A DNA stretch of 64,000 nucleotides. It comes from UMGS1696 sp964621755. Lineage in GTDB: Bacteria; Bacillota; Clostridia; Oscillospirales; CAG-272. Position 1 is the first letter of the stretch. Every line of letters begins with the position of its first letter. The notes beneath the pieces are model-generated. The model searched no databases and was not told the DNA's origin. It was given only the letters and a program-made list of their open reading frames with translations. This document shows positions 8,744 to 16,960 of the stretch, piece by piece. Position numbers and translations under genes: made by a program. Location: NCBI GenBank assembly GCA_964621755.1, contig CAZUPI010000008.1, positions 1 to 64,000 on the forward strand, given 5' to 3'.

Positions 8744-9610
8744 CTAGTTTATCGGCGCATGGAACCCTTTCCCGATGATTTCGCTGGAGTTGGTGATAGC
8801 GATAAACGCGCTTGGTTCTCGTCTCTTGATGAAATTCCGCAGTTCTATCGCCTGATTGCGCCGCATGATGGTAACGATGACTGTTTTTTCCTCATGTCGG
8901 TATGTCCCCATCGCCTTATACGTCGTCGCGCCCCTGTGGAGTGTGTTCATGATGTAATCGCATATCGGCTCTGGGTCATCACAGATGATGGTGAAAACTT
9001 TGCATAGATTGATGTTTTCGATAACCCCGTCAATGACAAGTGACTTTGCCAGTAAACCGCACAGCGAGAATAATCCCGTCTCCGCACCGAAGATAAAGAA
9101 CGACGACAGGGCTACCGCCATGTCCGCAAGCATTAGCGTTGTACCGATGTTCATTGTTGTGTACTTCGTCAAAATCATTGCGATGATGTCTGTTCCCCCG
9201 CTCGACGCGTTCATGTTAAAGAACAACGCCGATGAAATTGCCGGCACCACAATTGCAAATATTAATTCAAGAAGCGGTTCCTCTGTAAGCGGGGCAGCCA
9301 TTGGAAACAGATATTCCGCCCCGCTGAGCGATGCTGACAACAGCAGCGTCACGTAAACTGTTTTGATTCCAAAGCTTTTGCCGAGCACTGTCAATCCAAG
9401 CAGGAGAAGGGCAATGTTGAGTATAAATGTCACTGTTGATGCGGAAACCGGGAGAAATGCGGCAAGTATGACTGCGATGCCGGTGACACCCCCAAAGGAA
9501 AAGTTGTTCGGAAAACGGAAAATATAAATTCCTGCAGCCATAACAAGCGTTGCAACAGTCAAAATCAAATACTCCAAAGCAGTCTGACGAATCTGCGATT
9601 TCGTTCCCAA
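8744..9610 (-). CDS. YitT family membrane protein
   Basis: A 288-residue integral membrane protein of the YitT (DUF161) family: five or six hydrophobic segments in residues 1-190, including the conserved NFSFGGVTGIAVIL and NASSGGTDIIAMIL stretches, then a cytoplasmic C-terminal DUF2179 domain (about 215-285) with HRGATTYKAMGTY. The biochemical role of the family is not settled. The gene is alone on the minus strand, convergent with purF, and transcribed away from the ABC ATPase gene. Confidence 0.88.
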   Translation of the reverse strand: MGTKSQIRQTALEYLILTVATLVMAAGIYIFRFPNNFSFGGVTGIAVILAAFLPVSASTVTFILNIALLLLGLTVLGKSFGIKTVYVTLLLSASLSGAEYLFPMAAPLTEEPLLELIFAIVVPAISSALFFNMNASSGGTDIIAMILTKYTTMNIGTTLMLADMAVALSSFFIFGAETGLFSLCGLLAKSLVIDGVIENINLCKVFTIICDDPEPICDYIMNTLHRGATTYKAMGTYRHEEKTVIVTIMRRNQAIELRNFIKRREPSAFIAITNSSEIIGKGFHAPIN

Positions 9611-9742
9611 AATAAATTACCCCTTGTCTCATAATTTCTGCCACAAGACTCTGCCACAAGAATATCATAAAATTGCATGCATGTCAAGTGATGATACGGA
9701 AATTATGGCGGAAGGATACAGAAAATCATCTTGGAGGAAGAT

Positions 9743-10444
9743 ATGTCCGAAGCTATTCTATCTTGTTCCGGCGTGGCACTCGGTCCTGGTGGACAAGCTG
9801 TATGCAGAAATATCAACTTTTCTCTCGCACCCGGTGAGTGTCTATGTGTGATCGGCGGCAGCGGAAGCGGGAGAAGCACACTCCTGCGCGTGATGCTCGG
9901 GACCGAACAGCCCCTGGAGGGCACGATTCGCTATGGGGACGCCGTGACTAAAAACGATATCGGCTGCCTGCCACAAGTGAGAGACACCCGCATGAATTCC
10001 ACTGTGCGCGATGTTGTGCTGTCCGGCTGCCTGCGGAGGGGATGGCTTCCATTTTTTACAAAAGCCGATAAGCAAATCATGTTGGAGCGCCTCCACCTTG
10101 TCGGAATTGCGGATATCGCCAAAAGGCGCTTTTCTGATCTGTCTGGCGGTATGCAGCAGAAAGTACTTCTCGCCCGGGCCTTGTGCGCTGCAAAAAAATT
10201 GCTTCTGCTCGACGACCCCGCGCACGGACTTGACAAAAATTCCGCAGATGAAATGTACGACTTAATCGAAACAATATGTATGTCCGGCATGACCGTAGTT
10301 ATGGTATCGGACGACATTCCCGCCGTACTCAGGTTAGCAACGCACATTCTCCACCTTTCTGCCGAACCGCGCTTCTGCGGCACAAAGGAAGACTATTTGA
10401 AAACATACGAGGGAAAACTGTTCGAGACGGGAGTGGTTCTTTGA
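9743..10444 (+). CDS. Stand-alone ABC ATPase-like protein with altered catalytic residues
   Basis: A single ABC nucleotide-binding domain of 233 residues. Start ATG 9743 is set by GGAGG at 9733-9737. The Walker A loop reads GGSGSGRST (38-46), with arginine replacing the usual lysine. The Q-loop glutamine (78) and the signature LSGGMQQK (133-140) are intact. Walker B reads LLLLDDPAHGLD, with aspartate 158 in place of the catalytic glutamate, and the H-loop reads VSDD, with aspartate 190 in place of histidine. No permease or binding-protein gene is adjacent: the neighbours are yitT and uraA. Overall it resembles ATPases of metal or phosphonate importers, but its activity and partner are unknown. 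Confidence 0.85.
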   Translation: MSEAILSCSGVALGPGGQAVCRNINFSLAPGECLCVIGGSGSGRSTLLRVMLGTEQPLEGTIRYGDAVTKNDIGCLPQVRDTRMNSTVRDVVLSGCLRRGWLPFFTKADKQIMLERLHLVGIADIAKRRFSDLSGGMQQKVLLARALCAAKKLLLLDDPAHGLDKNSADEMYDLIETICMSGMTVVMVSDDIPAVLRLATHILHLSAEPRFCGTKEDYLKTYEGKLFETGVVL

Positions 10445-10470
10445 ATTTTGGAAAAGGTTTGATATATGCA

Positions 10471-10528
10471 AAAAAAGAAGGGTGAAGTATTCACACAAAA
10501 TGCAGGGAATCCTTCATCCTTCTTTTTT
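10471..10528 (+). terminator. Terminator of the ABC ATPase gene
   Basis: Long stem AAAAAAGAAGG-TGAAG / CTTCA-CCTTCTTTTTT, 16 of 17 positions paired, around a loop of about 24 nt, ending in a T run. It starts 27 nt after the stop codon. Confidence 0.65.
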
Positions 10529-10551
10529 ATTGAAAGCTTTAAGGGGAGTTT

Positions 10552-10579
10552 GAGGGGAACTTTTTCAAAAGTTCCCCTC
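10552..10579. terminator. Hairpin between ABC ATPase gene and uraA (family member)
   Basis: GAGGGGAACTTTT and AAAAGTTCCCCTC pair perfectly (13 bp), preceded by GGGGAGTTT. It sits 9 nt past the uraA stop on the minus strand and after the plus-strand ATPase gene, so it is probably bidirectional. Confidence 0.7.
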
Positions 10580-10587
10580 ATCATTAC

Positions 10588-11949
10588 TTACTTTTCTTCC
10601 GCCTTACCGAGCATTGCATTTACAATGATACCAAGGATGAGGGCGGTTGCGATACTTGTGATTGTTACCTGACCAAAGTTGAGCGTCAGGCCGCCGATGC
10701 CGCAAACGAGGATGGTGGACACAACGAACAGGTTTTTGTTCTGCTCAAGGTCAACGTTCTTTATCATTTTCAGACCCGATACGGAAATGAAGCCGTACAG
10801 CGCAATGCAGATACCGCCCATGACGCACGGGGGAATAGAGTCAACGATTGCCACAAAGGGAGAAAGGAATGAGATAAGAAGCGCGCCGATTGCCGCCGTA
10901 ATGATGGTTACAACAGAAGCGTTTCCTGTAATAGCAACACAGGCTACAGATTCGCCATATGTAGTGTTCGGGCAACCACCGAAGAACGCACCTGCCATAG
11001 AACCTACGCCGTCACCGAGAAGGGTACGTGCAAGTCCGGGATCTTCCAGAAGGTCCTTTTCAATGATGGAGGAGATGTTCTTGTGGTCCGCAATGTGCTC
11101 AGCGAATACAACAAATGCAACCGGAATGTACGCAACAGCGATGGTACCGATGTACTGACCGGAGAGCTCACTGAAGCCGCCGAATGCTTTGATAAAGGTG
11201 AAATCAGGCACCGAGAGGAATGTGGTGAACGCAACTTTTCCGTCTACAAGAAGGTCGGAGAAGTACGCGAAATTGATGACCTTGAGCGCATCGCTGCCGG
11301 AAACAAATCCGATTATGGTGAAGATTGCAGCTACTACATAGCCTGCGCAGATACCAATAATAAACGGGATGAGTTTCACTGATTTCTTACCGAAGGTAGA
11401 GCAGAGAATTGTTACGAACAGTGTTACAAGCGCACAGAGAATGCACACAAGCGGATGCGCGGTAGCTACGCCGTCAACGTAATATTCACCGGCCTGCACA
11501 TCGCTGATTGCACTTGCGGCAAGGGAAAGACCGATAATCGCAACGGTTGGACCGATAACGACTGCCGGCATGAGCTTGTTAATCCAGCGCACACCTGCAG
11601 CCTTAACAATAAGTGCGATGACTACATAAACAAGACCCGCGAAAATGGCGCCGATTATCAAACCGAGATAACCGAGGGACATAGAAACGCCGCCCGCAAA
11701 AGCCGCGAACATGGAGTTAATGAATGCGAAAGAAGAACCGAGGAACACCGGGCTTTTCGCCTTAGTGAAAAGAACATAAACAAGCGTACCGATGCCCGCT
11801 CCGAAAAGCGCGGCCGCCGGACTCATACCGTTGCCGATGATGACCGGAACAACGAGGGTCGCCGCCATGATTGCAAGAAGCTGCTGTATCGCGAAAACGA
11901 TAAGCTGACCAAACTTCGGTTTGTCACTGGGCTGATAAACGAGTTTCAT
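10588..11949 (-). CDS. uraA: Uracil permease (NCS2 family)
   Basis: Proton-coupled uracil importer of the inner membrane. The 453 residues form the expected 14-segment hydrophobic profile. Family motifs include QQLLAIMAATLVVPVI near residue 20 and GGCPNTTYGESV near residue 318, the NCS2 substrate-site region. ATG 11949 has GGAGG upstream. A strong promoter at 12164-12193, a PyrR-type loop and a leader terminator precede it, so expression is probably lowered when UMP/UTP is plentiful. PyrR itself is not in the window. Confidence 0.95.
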   Translation of the reverse strand: MKLVYQPSDKPKFGQLIVFAIQQLLAIMAATLVVPVIIGNGMSPAAALFGAGIGTLVYVLFTKAKSPVFLGSSFAFINSMFAAFAGGVSMSLGYLGLIIGAIFAGLVYVVIALIVKAAGVRWINKLMPAVVIGPTVAIIGLSLAASAISDVQAGEYYVDGVATAHPLVCILCALVTLFVTILCSTFGKKSVKLIPFIIGICAGYVVAAIFTIIGFVSGSDALKVINFAYFSDLLVDGKVAFTTFLSVPDFTFIKAFGGFSELSGQYIGTIAVAYIPVAFVVFAEHIADHKNISSIIEKDLLEDPGLARTLLGDGVGSMAGAFFGGCPNTTYGESVACVAITGNASVVTIITAAIGALLISFLSPFVAIVDSIPPCVMGGICIALYGFISVSGLKMIKNVDLEQNKNLFVVSTILVCGIGGLTLNFGQVTITSIATALILGIIVNAMLGKAEEK

Positions 11950-12010
11950 AAATCCTCCAAGTTATCTATATATAATGTGATTTTTGGGTGTGCCTTTCTC
12001 CATAACGCAT

Positions 12011-12038
12011 AAAAAAAGCCCTGCCGCAAGGCAAGAGC
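12011..12038 (-). terminator. Leader attenuator terminator of uraA
   Basis: On the minus strand GCTCTTGCC-TTGC-GGCAGGGC forms an 8-bp stem with one bulge, followed by seven T. It lies between promoter and start codon, as expected for transcription attenuation. Confidence 0.75.
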
Positions 12039-12109
12039 AACTGAAAATTCATACTGACGCACAAATTTTCCGCAACAATTCTGTTAGCCAGAAAGCGCGT
12101 ATATTGTAT

Positions 12110-12145
12110 TCCGACCTTGCCAGTATCGCGGTACCGGATTAAAGC
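12110..12145 (-). promoter_or_regulatory. Candidate PyrR-binding loop in the uraA leader
   Basis: On the minus strand the leader carries CCGGTA and TACTGG, a 6-bp stem (12120-12137) closing the hexaloop CCGCGA, which fits the PyrR consensus CNGNGA. It is preceded by TTTAAT and followed by CAAGG, positions that form the conserved internal bulge and lower stem in known pyr leaders. With the downstream terminator this forms a standard PyrR anti-antiterminator arrangement. Confidence 0.65.
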
Positions 12146-12163
12146 TCGCTCAAAATTCGATTA

Positions 12164-12193
12164 AGTATACCACGTTTCGATACAATTTGTCAA
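12164..12193 (-). promoter_or_regulatory. Promoter of uraA
   Basis: On the minus strand TTGACA (12188-12193) and TATACT (12164-12169), spacing 18 nt. The transcript would carry about 210 nt of leader. Confidence 0.75.
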
Positions 12194-12357
12194 TACGGAA
12201 TTGACTGTGATATCCCATAAAAATATCGTAAGGCTGCGTGATTAACTTGATAAATTCTCCAAATTATAAAGAGAAGAAGCCTGTTTTTCGTAAAAGCTAT
12301 GGCAAAATTTTTTTACAGAGAGTTAGAAGCATCCGCTGACGCTGCTTATCCAAACTA

Positions 12358-12386
12358 TTGATATTTTTAGCATAATATGATATAAT
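12358..12386 (+). promoter_or_regulatory. Promoter of the esterase-acyltransferase cassette
   Basis: TTGATA (12358-12363) and TATAAT (12381-12386), spacing 17 nt, about 70 nt before the GTG start. Confidence 0.7.
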
Positions 12387-12461
12387 ATTAGGTAAATAAT
12401 AATGCAGACTCTACATAAAAATGACGAGACTCATTAACCATATGGAAGTAAAGGTGAATAA

Positions 12462-13418
12462 GTGAATAAGATTATTCGTTCCGCACTCGCGGCAATGTCA
12501 AAGCACGACATTGATCTCAAAAATCATTACGAGCAGACCCGCCAGATTCAGCATGCCACCAGACCATACGTCAAAAAAATCTCATGCAATATGATGGAAC
12601 GCGTCCTACATCTTGGGGATCGCGATATCCTCGTCCGCGCGTTCTCGCATACCGGACATGTCGAGCCAATTATGATTTTCTTCCACGGCGGCGGTTTTGT
12701 CACAGGGGATTTTGACAGCTACAGCAACGTGTGCGCGAGTCTCTCCAAACTTTGCGGACGAAAGGTCATTTCAGTAAATTACCGCTTGGCTCCCGAGCAT
12801 AAGTTTCCCGCTGGTCCTGAGGACTGCTATGCCGCAACTCAGGAAATTCTGTCTCACTGCGAAGATTGGTATCAGGCAGACCCGAATGACGCTGTACTCA
12901 TCGGCGACAGTGCGGGCGCCACTCTGTCCTGCGTCGTCTCCATGATGGCACGGGACCGTGGTACGATTGTCCCGAAAAAACAGATTCTCATCTATCCCGC
13001 CGCGTGGTGCGATTTTACGGAGAACACTCCATTCCCGTCGGTTATCGAAAATGGAACCGATTACCTCCTGACTCAAAAGCAGCTTATCGATTATATGGAG
13101 CTTTATGCAAATACGGTGGAGGACTATAGAAATCCGTATTTCGCCCCGCTCAGACACACTGACTTTACAAACCTCCCCGAAACCCTCGTTATTACAATGG
13201 AGTATGACCCGCTGCGCGACGAGGGGGAAGCACTCGCAAGAAAGCTGGCGGCGGGTGGAAACCGCGTGGTGTGCAGCAGGGTGAAAAACGGAATACACGG
13301 TATCATATCTCTGCCGCCGTCCGCGCCTCTTACGAGGGAGATTTATAAACATATCATAGAATTTATCGGGGGCGCCGAATATGTGGAAAACAAAAGAAGC
13401 AAAGTGGAAGCGACTTGA
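12462..13418 (+). CDS. Alpha/beta hydrolase, hormone-sensitive-lipase-like esterase
   Basis: A 318-residue carboxylesterase of the HSL family. The oxyanion-hole motif HGGG is at 75-78, the nucleophile elbow GDSAG at 148-152 (Ser150), and the C-terminal acid and histidine are probably in EYDPLRDEG and NGIHGI. No signal peptide, so it acts in the cytoplasm. Start GTG 12462 has AAGGTG 5 nt upstream. Its last 38 nt overlap the start of the acyltransferase-like gene, a sign of coupled translation and a shared task. The natural ester is unknown. Confidence 0.88.
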   Translation: MNKIIRSALAAMSKHDIDLKNHYEQTRQIQHATRPYVKKISCNMMERVLHLGDRDILVRAFSHTGHVEPIMIFFHGGGFVTGDFDSYSNVCASLSKLCGRKVISVNYRLAPEHKFPAGPEDCYAATQEILSHCEDWYQADPNDAVLIGDSAGATLSCVVSMMARDRGTIVPKKQILIYPAAWCDFTENTPFPSVIENGTDYLLTQKQLIDYMELYANTVEDYRNPYFAPLRHTDFTNLPETLVITMEYDPLRDEGEALARKLAAGGNRVVCSRVKNGIHGIISLPPSAPLTREIYKHIIEFIGGAEYVENKRSKVEAT

Positions 13419-14679
13419 CAATGCCGGAAAAATTTTTCCTGCCATAGCGGGGCGGGAGGACAGCGAGGTTTTCAGAATCTCATGTGCACTGAACGAGGAG
13501 ATTCAGCCGGAACTTCTTCAATCTGCCCTCGACGCGGCAGTTGAGGAGCACCCGTCATTTACGGAAACCATCCGGCGCGGGGTGTTTTGGTACTACCTTG
13601 AGGACACCGGATTAAAACCTACGGTGCATGAAGAAACCGAATCGCCGCTTCAACCGCTGTATGATGACCGCTATAAGCTGCTTATTGATGTGTCGTATTA
13701 CAAAAAACGTATTAATTTGGAAGTTTTCCACTCGATAGCGGATGGTACAGGCGCGTTTGTTTTCTTCAAGGCTATCGTCGCGAATTATCTTTTTCTTGCG
13801 CATCCGGAGGAGTTAAAGAATGTTCATATAGAAAATTTTGACTCCACCACGCGGGAAAAGGAGTCGGACGGTTTTACAGAATACTTTGAACCTGCGAAGG
13901 GAAGCAGTACAAATTTTGAATTTCTCGGCTCGCGTTCGGATAAGACAAAGATATACCGTTTCAGTGAACAGCGCGCGCCGGATTGCAGGCAGCTTGTGAC
14001 GGAGGGAAAGAGCTCCGTTGAGAGAATCAAGCGGGCGGCGAAAGCGGAAGGCGCGACGATAACGGAATTTATCTGCGCATTGCTGATTATGAGCATTTAT
14101 TCCGCGATGGGACGGCATGATCACGGCAAAACGATAAGTGTGGCGCTTCCAGTAAATCTGCGCAATTATTTTTCGTCGAATACCCTGCGGAATTTTTTCG
14201 GTATGATTGAGGTGCGCTACAACTTTGCATCGGAGGGACCGCACGAGCTGTCCGACGTGATAAAGTCGGTGCGGAACTCGTTTGAGCGGGAGCTGACTCT
14301 GGAAAATATGGAGCAGAAAATTGCTTCGCAGGTCAAAATGGAACGCCATCCCATCGTCCGTGTATGTCCGCTGGTGCTGAAGGATTTGATAATGAACATC
14401 ATGCAGAGCGTTTCTATGAAGCGGCGTACGATCTGTTTGTCAAATGTAGGAAAGATAACCATACAGCCGGAGCTTGCAGGATACATTGATTGTTTTGATG
14501 TTTTCAACAGCAACTCGTCGCGTCAGGTCTGCATGTGTTCCTATGGGGATAAGATGGTCATTACCTTTTCGGGCGTGCTTGCGGAGCATGATGTTGAGCG
14601 CGCTTTTTTTCGCAGTCTTGCAAAATATGACGAAACCATTGAGATATCGACAAATTATTCAGCAAAGGAGTTTGACTGA
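13381..14679 (+). CDS. Condensation/alcohol-acetyltransferase-like acyltransferase
   Basis: A 432-residue protein of the CoA-dependent acyltransferase (chloramphenicol acetyltransferase-like) superfamily. The motif HSIADG at residues 117-122 matches the HxxxDG catalytic signature of NRPS condensation domains, wax-ester synthases and alcohol acetyltransferases. No carrier-protein, adenylation or other NRPS domain is present. It overlaps the esterase gene by 38 nt and is followed after 44 nt by a DUF6320-like membrane protein gene. Acyl donor and acceptor cannot be read from the sequence. Confidence 0.75.
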   Translation: MWKTKEAKWKRLDNAGKIFPAIAGREDSEVFRISCALNEEIQPELLQSALDAAVEEHPSFTETIRRGVFWYYLEDTGLKPTVHEETESPLQPLYDDRYKLLIDVSYYKKRINLEVFHSIADGTGAFVFFKAIVANYLFLAHPEELKNVHIENFDSTTREKESDGFTEYFEPAKGSSTNFEFLGSRSDKTKIYRFSEQRAPDCRQLVTEGKSSVERIKRAAKAEGATITEFICALLIMSIYSAMGRHDHGKTISVALPVNLRNYFSSNTLRNFFGMIEVRYNFASEGPHELSDVIKSVRNSFERELTLENMEQKIASQVKMERHPIVRVCPLVLKDLIMNIMQSVSMKRRTICLSNVGKITIQPELAGYIDCFDVFNSNSSRQVCMCSYGDKMVITFSGVLAEHDVERAFFRSLAKYDETIEISTNYSAKEFD

Positions 14680-14723
14680 AAGCGTCAGGTTAGAAAAAGT
14701 TACGGATAGAAAAAGGAGAACCT

Positions 14724-15395
14724 ATGCAGAAATGCAGTTCATGCGGGGTGAACGTTACGGGAGAGCGGCGGGCATGTCCTCTTTGCGGACGAAAGCTGGA
14801 CGGGGACGCGGCGGAGGAATCCTACGACATTTTTCCACAGATTCCCGTGAAGTTCACATACGATTTTATTTTTAAGGTTTCGACATTTATTGGCATTATA
14901 GCGATAATTGTCATCAATGTTATAAATTATGTCTTCATTCCTCATCTGGCGATATATGTTCCGTTGTCGCTGGGCGTTGTGTGCGCGTGGATTATTATTA
15001 ACGTTGGAGTGGTGAAGCGAAAGAATATACCAAAAAACATCATGTACGAAGCGGTGCTGTCTATTTTGCTGTGTATTATTTGGGACAAGCTCACCGGATG
15101 GAGAGGGTGGAGCGTTGACTTTGTGCTTCCTGTCACATCGGCGTCGCTGGCGGTGTTCTACTTTATCATGGGGATTGCGGACCGGCGCAGGTTGACTGCA
15201 TATGCTGCTTATTTCATGATTAGCATGATTGGCATAGTGATTACCGGAATCATGATGTTTTTGGAGATGTTTGAAGGGGTGGCACAGTACATCGCAGCTG
15301 TATCGCTCGTTGTAGGGCTGTCTCTTCTTATTGCGCAGATTGTTTTTCGCGGAAAACTGTTTGCGTCCGAGCTGCACCGGTGGCTGCATATGTAA
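14724..15395 (+). CDS. Zinc-ribbon membrane protein (DUF6320-like)
   Basis: 223 residues. The N-terminus has two CxxC knuckles (C4/C7 and C19/C22) forming a zinc ribbon, then a linker rich in acidic residues, then about six membrane segments in residues 45-215. This matches my recollection of DUF6320 proteins found beside esterase and acyltransferase genes in Clostridia; a profile search should confirm it. ATG 14724 follows AAGGAG. It is probably the membrane partner of the two enzymes upstream. Confidence 0.7.
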   Translation: MQKCSSCGVNVTGERRACPLCGRKLDGDAAEESYDIFPQIPVKFTYDFIFKVSTFIGIIAIIVINVINYVFIPHLAIYVPLSLGVVCAWIIINVGVVKRKNIPKNIMYEAVLSILLCIIWDKLTGWRGWSVDFVLPVTSASLAVFYFIMGIADRRRLTAYAAYFMISMIGIVITGIMMFLEMFEGVAQYIAAVSLVVGLSLLIAQIVFRGKLFASELHRWLHM

Positions 15396-15425
15396 CGAAC
15401 GAGAATTTGAGAAGAGGAAAGTGAT

Positions 15426-15453
15426 GGGAACCCTTTTGAGAAAAGGTTTTCCC
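15426..15453. repeat. Hairpin after the DUF6320-like gene (inverse family member)
   Basis: GGGAACCCTTTT-GAG-AAAAGGTTTTCCC, near-perfect arms. The flank AGACCCTTTCCAACCCTTTT is the reverse complement of the purine-rich flank seen at other copies, so this copy is inverted relative to most. Confidence 0.55.
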
Positions 15454-15549
15454 AGACCCTTTCCAACCCTTTTGGATTTATGGGATGGGGACTCTGCGGA
15501 GCCGTTTGGTATTTTAAATGCTGTTGTCCTGACAAATTTTTATATTCTC

Positions 15550-15578
15550 TTGCTTTTTGCAAATGGATATGGTATAAT
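15550..15578 (+). promoter_or_regulatory. Promoter upstream of the EEP gene
   Basis: TTGCTT (15550-15555) and TATAAT (15573-15578), spacing 17 nt. Confidence 0.6.
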
Positions 15579-15632
15579 TTTCAAGTAAAAATTTGTATAT
15601 TATGACTTATGGAAAGGTGTAATACAGAATAT

Positions 15633-16412
15633 ATGAGCATTCTTAAAGTTTTTACTTATAACATCCGTACCGAAGCAGCGGGGGATGGAATCAACGCTTT
15701 CACAAACCGCAAGGAGTTTGTAAAAGAGACTTTTCCAAAGTATGAGGCTGACCTCATCGGTTTTCAGGAGACGCAACCGCATATGAGACAGTGGCTCATC
15801 GATAATTTTACCGATTATCAAGTCTGCGGTATCGGCCGCGAGCGCAACCTTCTCGGCGAAAGTAATGTCGTGGCGTTCAAAAAGGATAAGTTTGACCTCG
15901 TCTCTCTTGACACTTTCTGGCTGTCTGACATGCCGCGCCAGCCCGGCTCCCGTTTTTCGACAGACCAGAGCTCTTGTCCGAGAATTTGTACCTGTACTAC
16001 TTTGTATGACCGTGCGTCCGGCAAGGCGTTCCGTCATTACAACACACACCTCGACCATGTAGGCGCGTTCGCTCAGGCACAGGGAATCTCGCTGATTCTC
16101 AACCGCATCGCGTCTGACTACGACACATGGCAGCTTCCCGTTATTCTTACCGGCGACTTTAACGTAACACCCGACAGTGTGGTATATCAGTCTGTAATCG
16201 GATTCAAGGGATGCGGAAGCCCTCTCATTGATGTTACCGCGGATGTGGGACCGACCTTCCACGCTTATTGCCCGGACAAGGTTGGTACAAAGATTGACTA
16301 TATCTTTACCAATATGCCGTGCGATACCACAAAATCATTCACAGCAACAGATGAGCGCGACGGAGTATATCTTTCCGACCACTATCCGGTCTGCGCATAT
16401 CTTGAAATTTAG
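15633..16412 (+). CDS. Endonuclease/exonuclease/phosphatase family protein
   Basis: A 259-residue metal-dependent phosphoesterase of the EEP fold. Readable motifs: FTYNIR at the N-terminus, IGFQETQ (metal-binding Glu), HYNTHLDH, TGDFNVTP and the terminal SDHYPV. The substrate may be a sugar or lipid phosphate rather than DNA. The start is uncertain: ATG 15633 begins the conserved domain but AAGGTG lies 13 nt upstream, and an in-frame ATG at 15609 would add eight residues. It precedes nrdR by 20 nt. Confidence 0.85.
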   Translation: MSILKVFTYNIRTEAAGDGINAFTNRKEFVKETFPKYEADLIGFQETQPHMRQWLIDNFTDYQVCGIGRERNLLGESNVVAFKKDKFDLVSLDTFWLSDMPRQPGSRFSTDQSSCPRICTCTTLYDRASGKAFRHYNTHLDHVGAFAQAQGISLILNRIASDYDTWQLPVILTGDFNVTPDSVVYQSVIGFKGCGSPLIDVTADVGPTFHAYCPDKVGTKIDYIFTNMPCDTTKSFTATDERDGVYLSDHYPVCAYLEI

Positions 16413-16432
16413 TACGGTATGCGGAGGGAGCA

Positions 16433-16939
16433 ATGAGGTGTCCTTTTTGCGCGTCTACAGAGAGCAGGGTAGTTGACTCGCGTCCGGTGGATGAGAACAA
16501 CAGCATCCGCAGAAGACGAGAATGTCTTTCCTGTCATCTTCGTTTTACAACCTATGAAATTGTTGATGTACTGAATCCTATTGTCATCAAAAAGGACGGA
16601 TCGCGCGAGCTGTTTGACAGAAACAAGCTGCTGAGCGGTCTGCTGAAGGCCTGCCACAAAAGGCCCGTTGACGCCAACATGATTGCTGAGGAAATCGAGC
16701 TTGCGATACAGGGACTCATGCAAACGGAGGTTACCTCGACCAAAATCGGCGAGATTGCCATGGAGAAGCTGAGACAGTGCGACGCGGTGGCATACGTGCG
16801 CTTTGCGTCAGTGCATCGTGAGTTTAAGGATATCGATACTTTTATGCGCGAAATTGCTGAACTGAAGAACAGTCCGGAGTATCAGGCAAGTTTAGAGCGC
16901 GGCAAAAAAGCAGCGGAAACAAAGGAAAAATCACAATAG
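16433..16939 (+). CDS. nrdR: Transcriptional repressor NrdR
   Basis: Nucleotide-sensing repressor of ribonucleotide reductase genes. The 168 residues carry the zinc ribbon (C3, C6, C31, C34: MRCPFC... and CLSC), then the ATP-cone from about residue 47 with PIVIKKDGSRELFDRNKL. ATG 16433 is preceded by GGAGG. Its expected target nrdD lies 4 kb downstream with two perfect-looking NrdR boxes. Confidence 0.97.
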   Translation: MRCPFCASTESRVVDSRPVDENNSIRRRRECLSCHLRFTTYEIVDVLNPIVIKKDGSRELFDRNKLLSGLLKACHKRPVDANMIAEEIELAIQGLMQTEVTSTKIGEIAMEKLRQCDAVAYVRFASVHREFKDIDTFMREIAELKNSPEYQASLERGKKAAETKEKSQ

Positions 16940-16960
16940 CCATAAATTCAGGAGAAAGCT

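Larger units (their letters stand above)
11950..12461. other. Divergent intergenic region uraA / esterase cassette
   Basis: Holds the uraA promoter, PyrR-type leader and attenuator on the minus strand, and the cassette promoter at 12358-12386 on the plus strand. Between about 12195 and 12355 I see AT-rich sequence without a recognisable element or coding potential. Confidence 0.6.

Noticed and set aside
15426..15453. Rho-independent terminator specific to the DUF6320-like gene
   Set aside because: Arms are imperfect and no T run follows on the plus strand; it is better described as an inverted member of the hairpin family.
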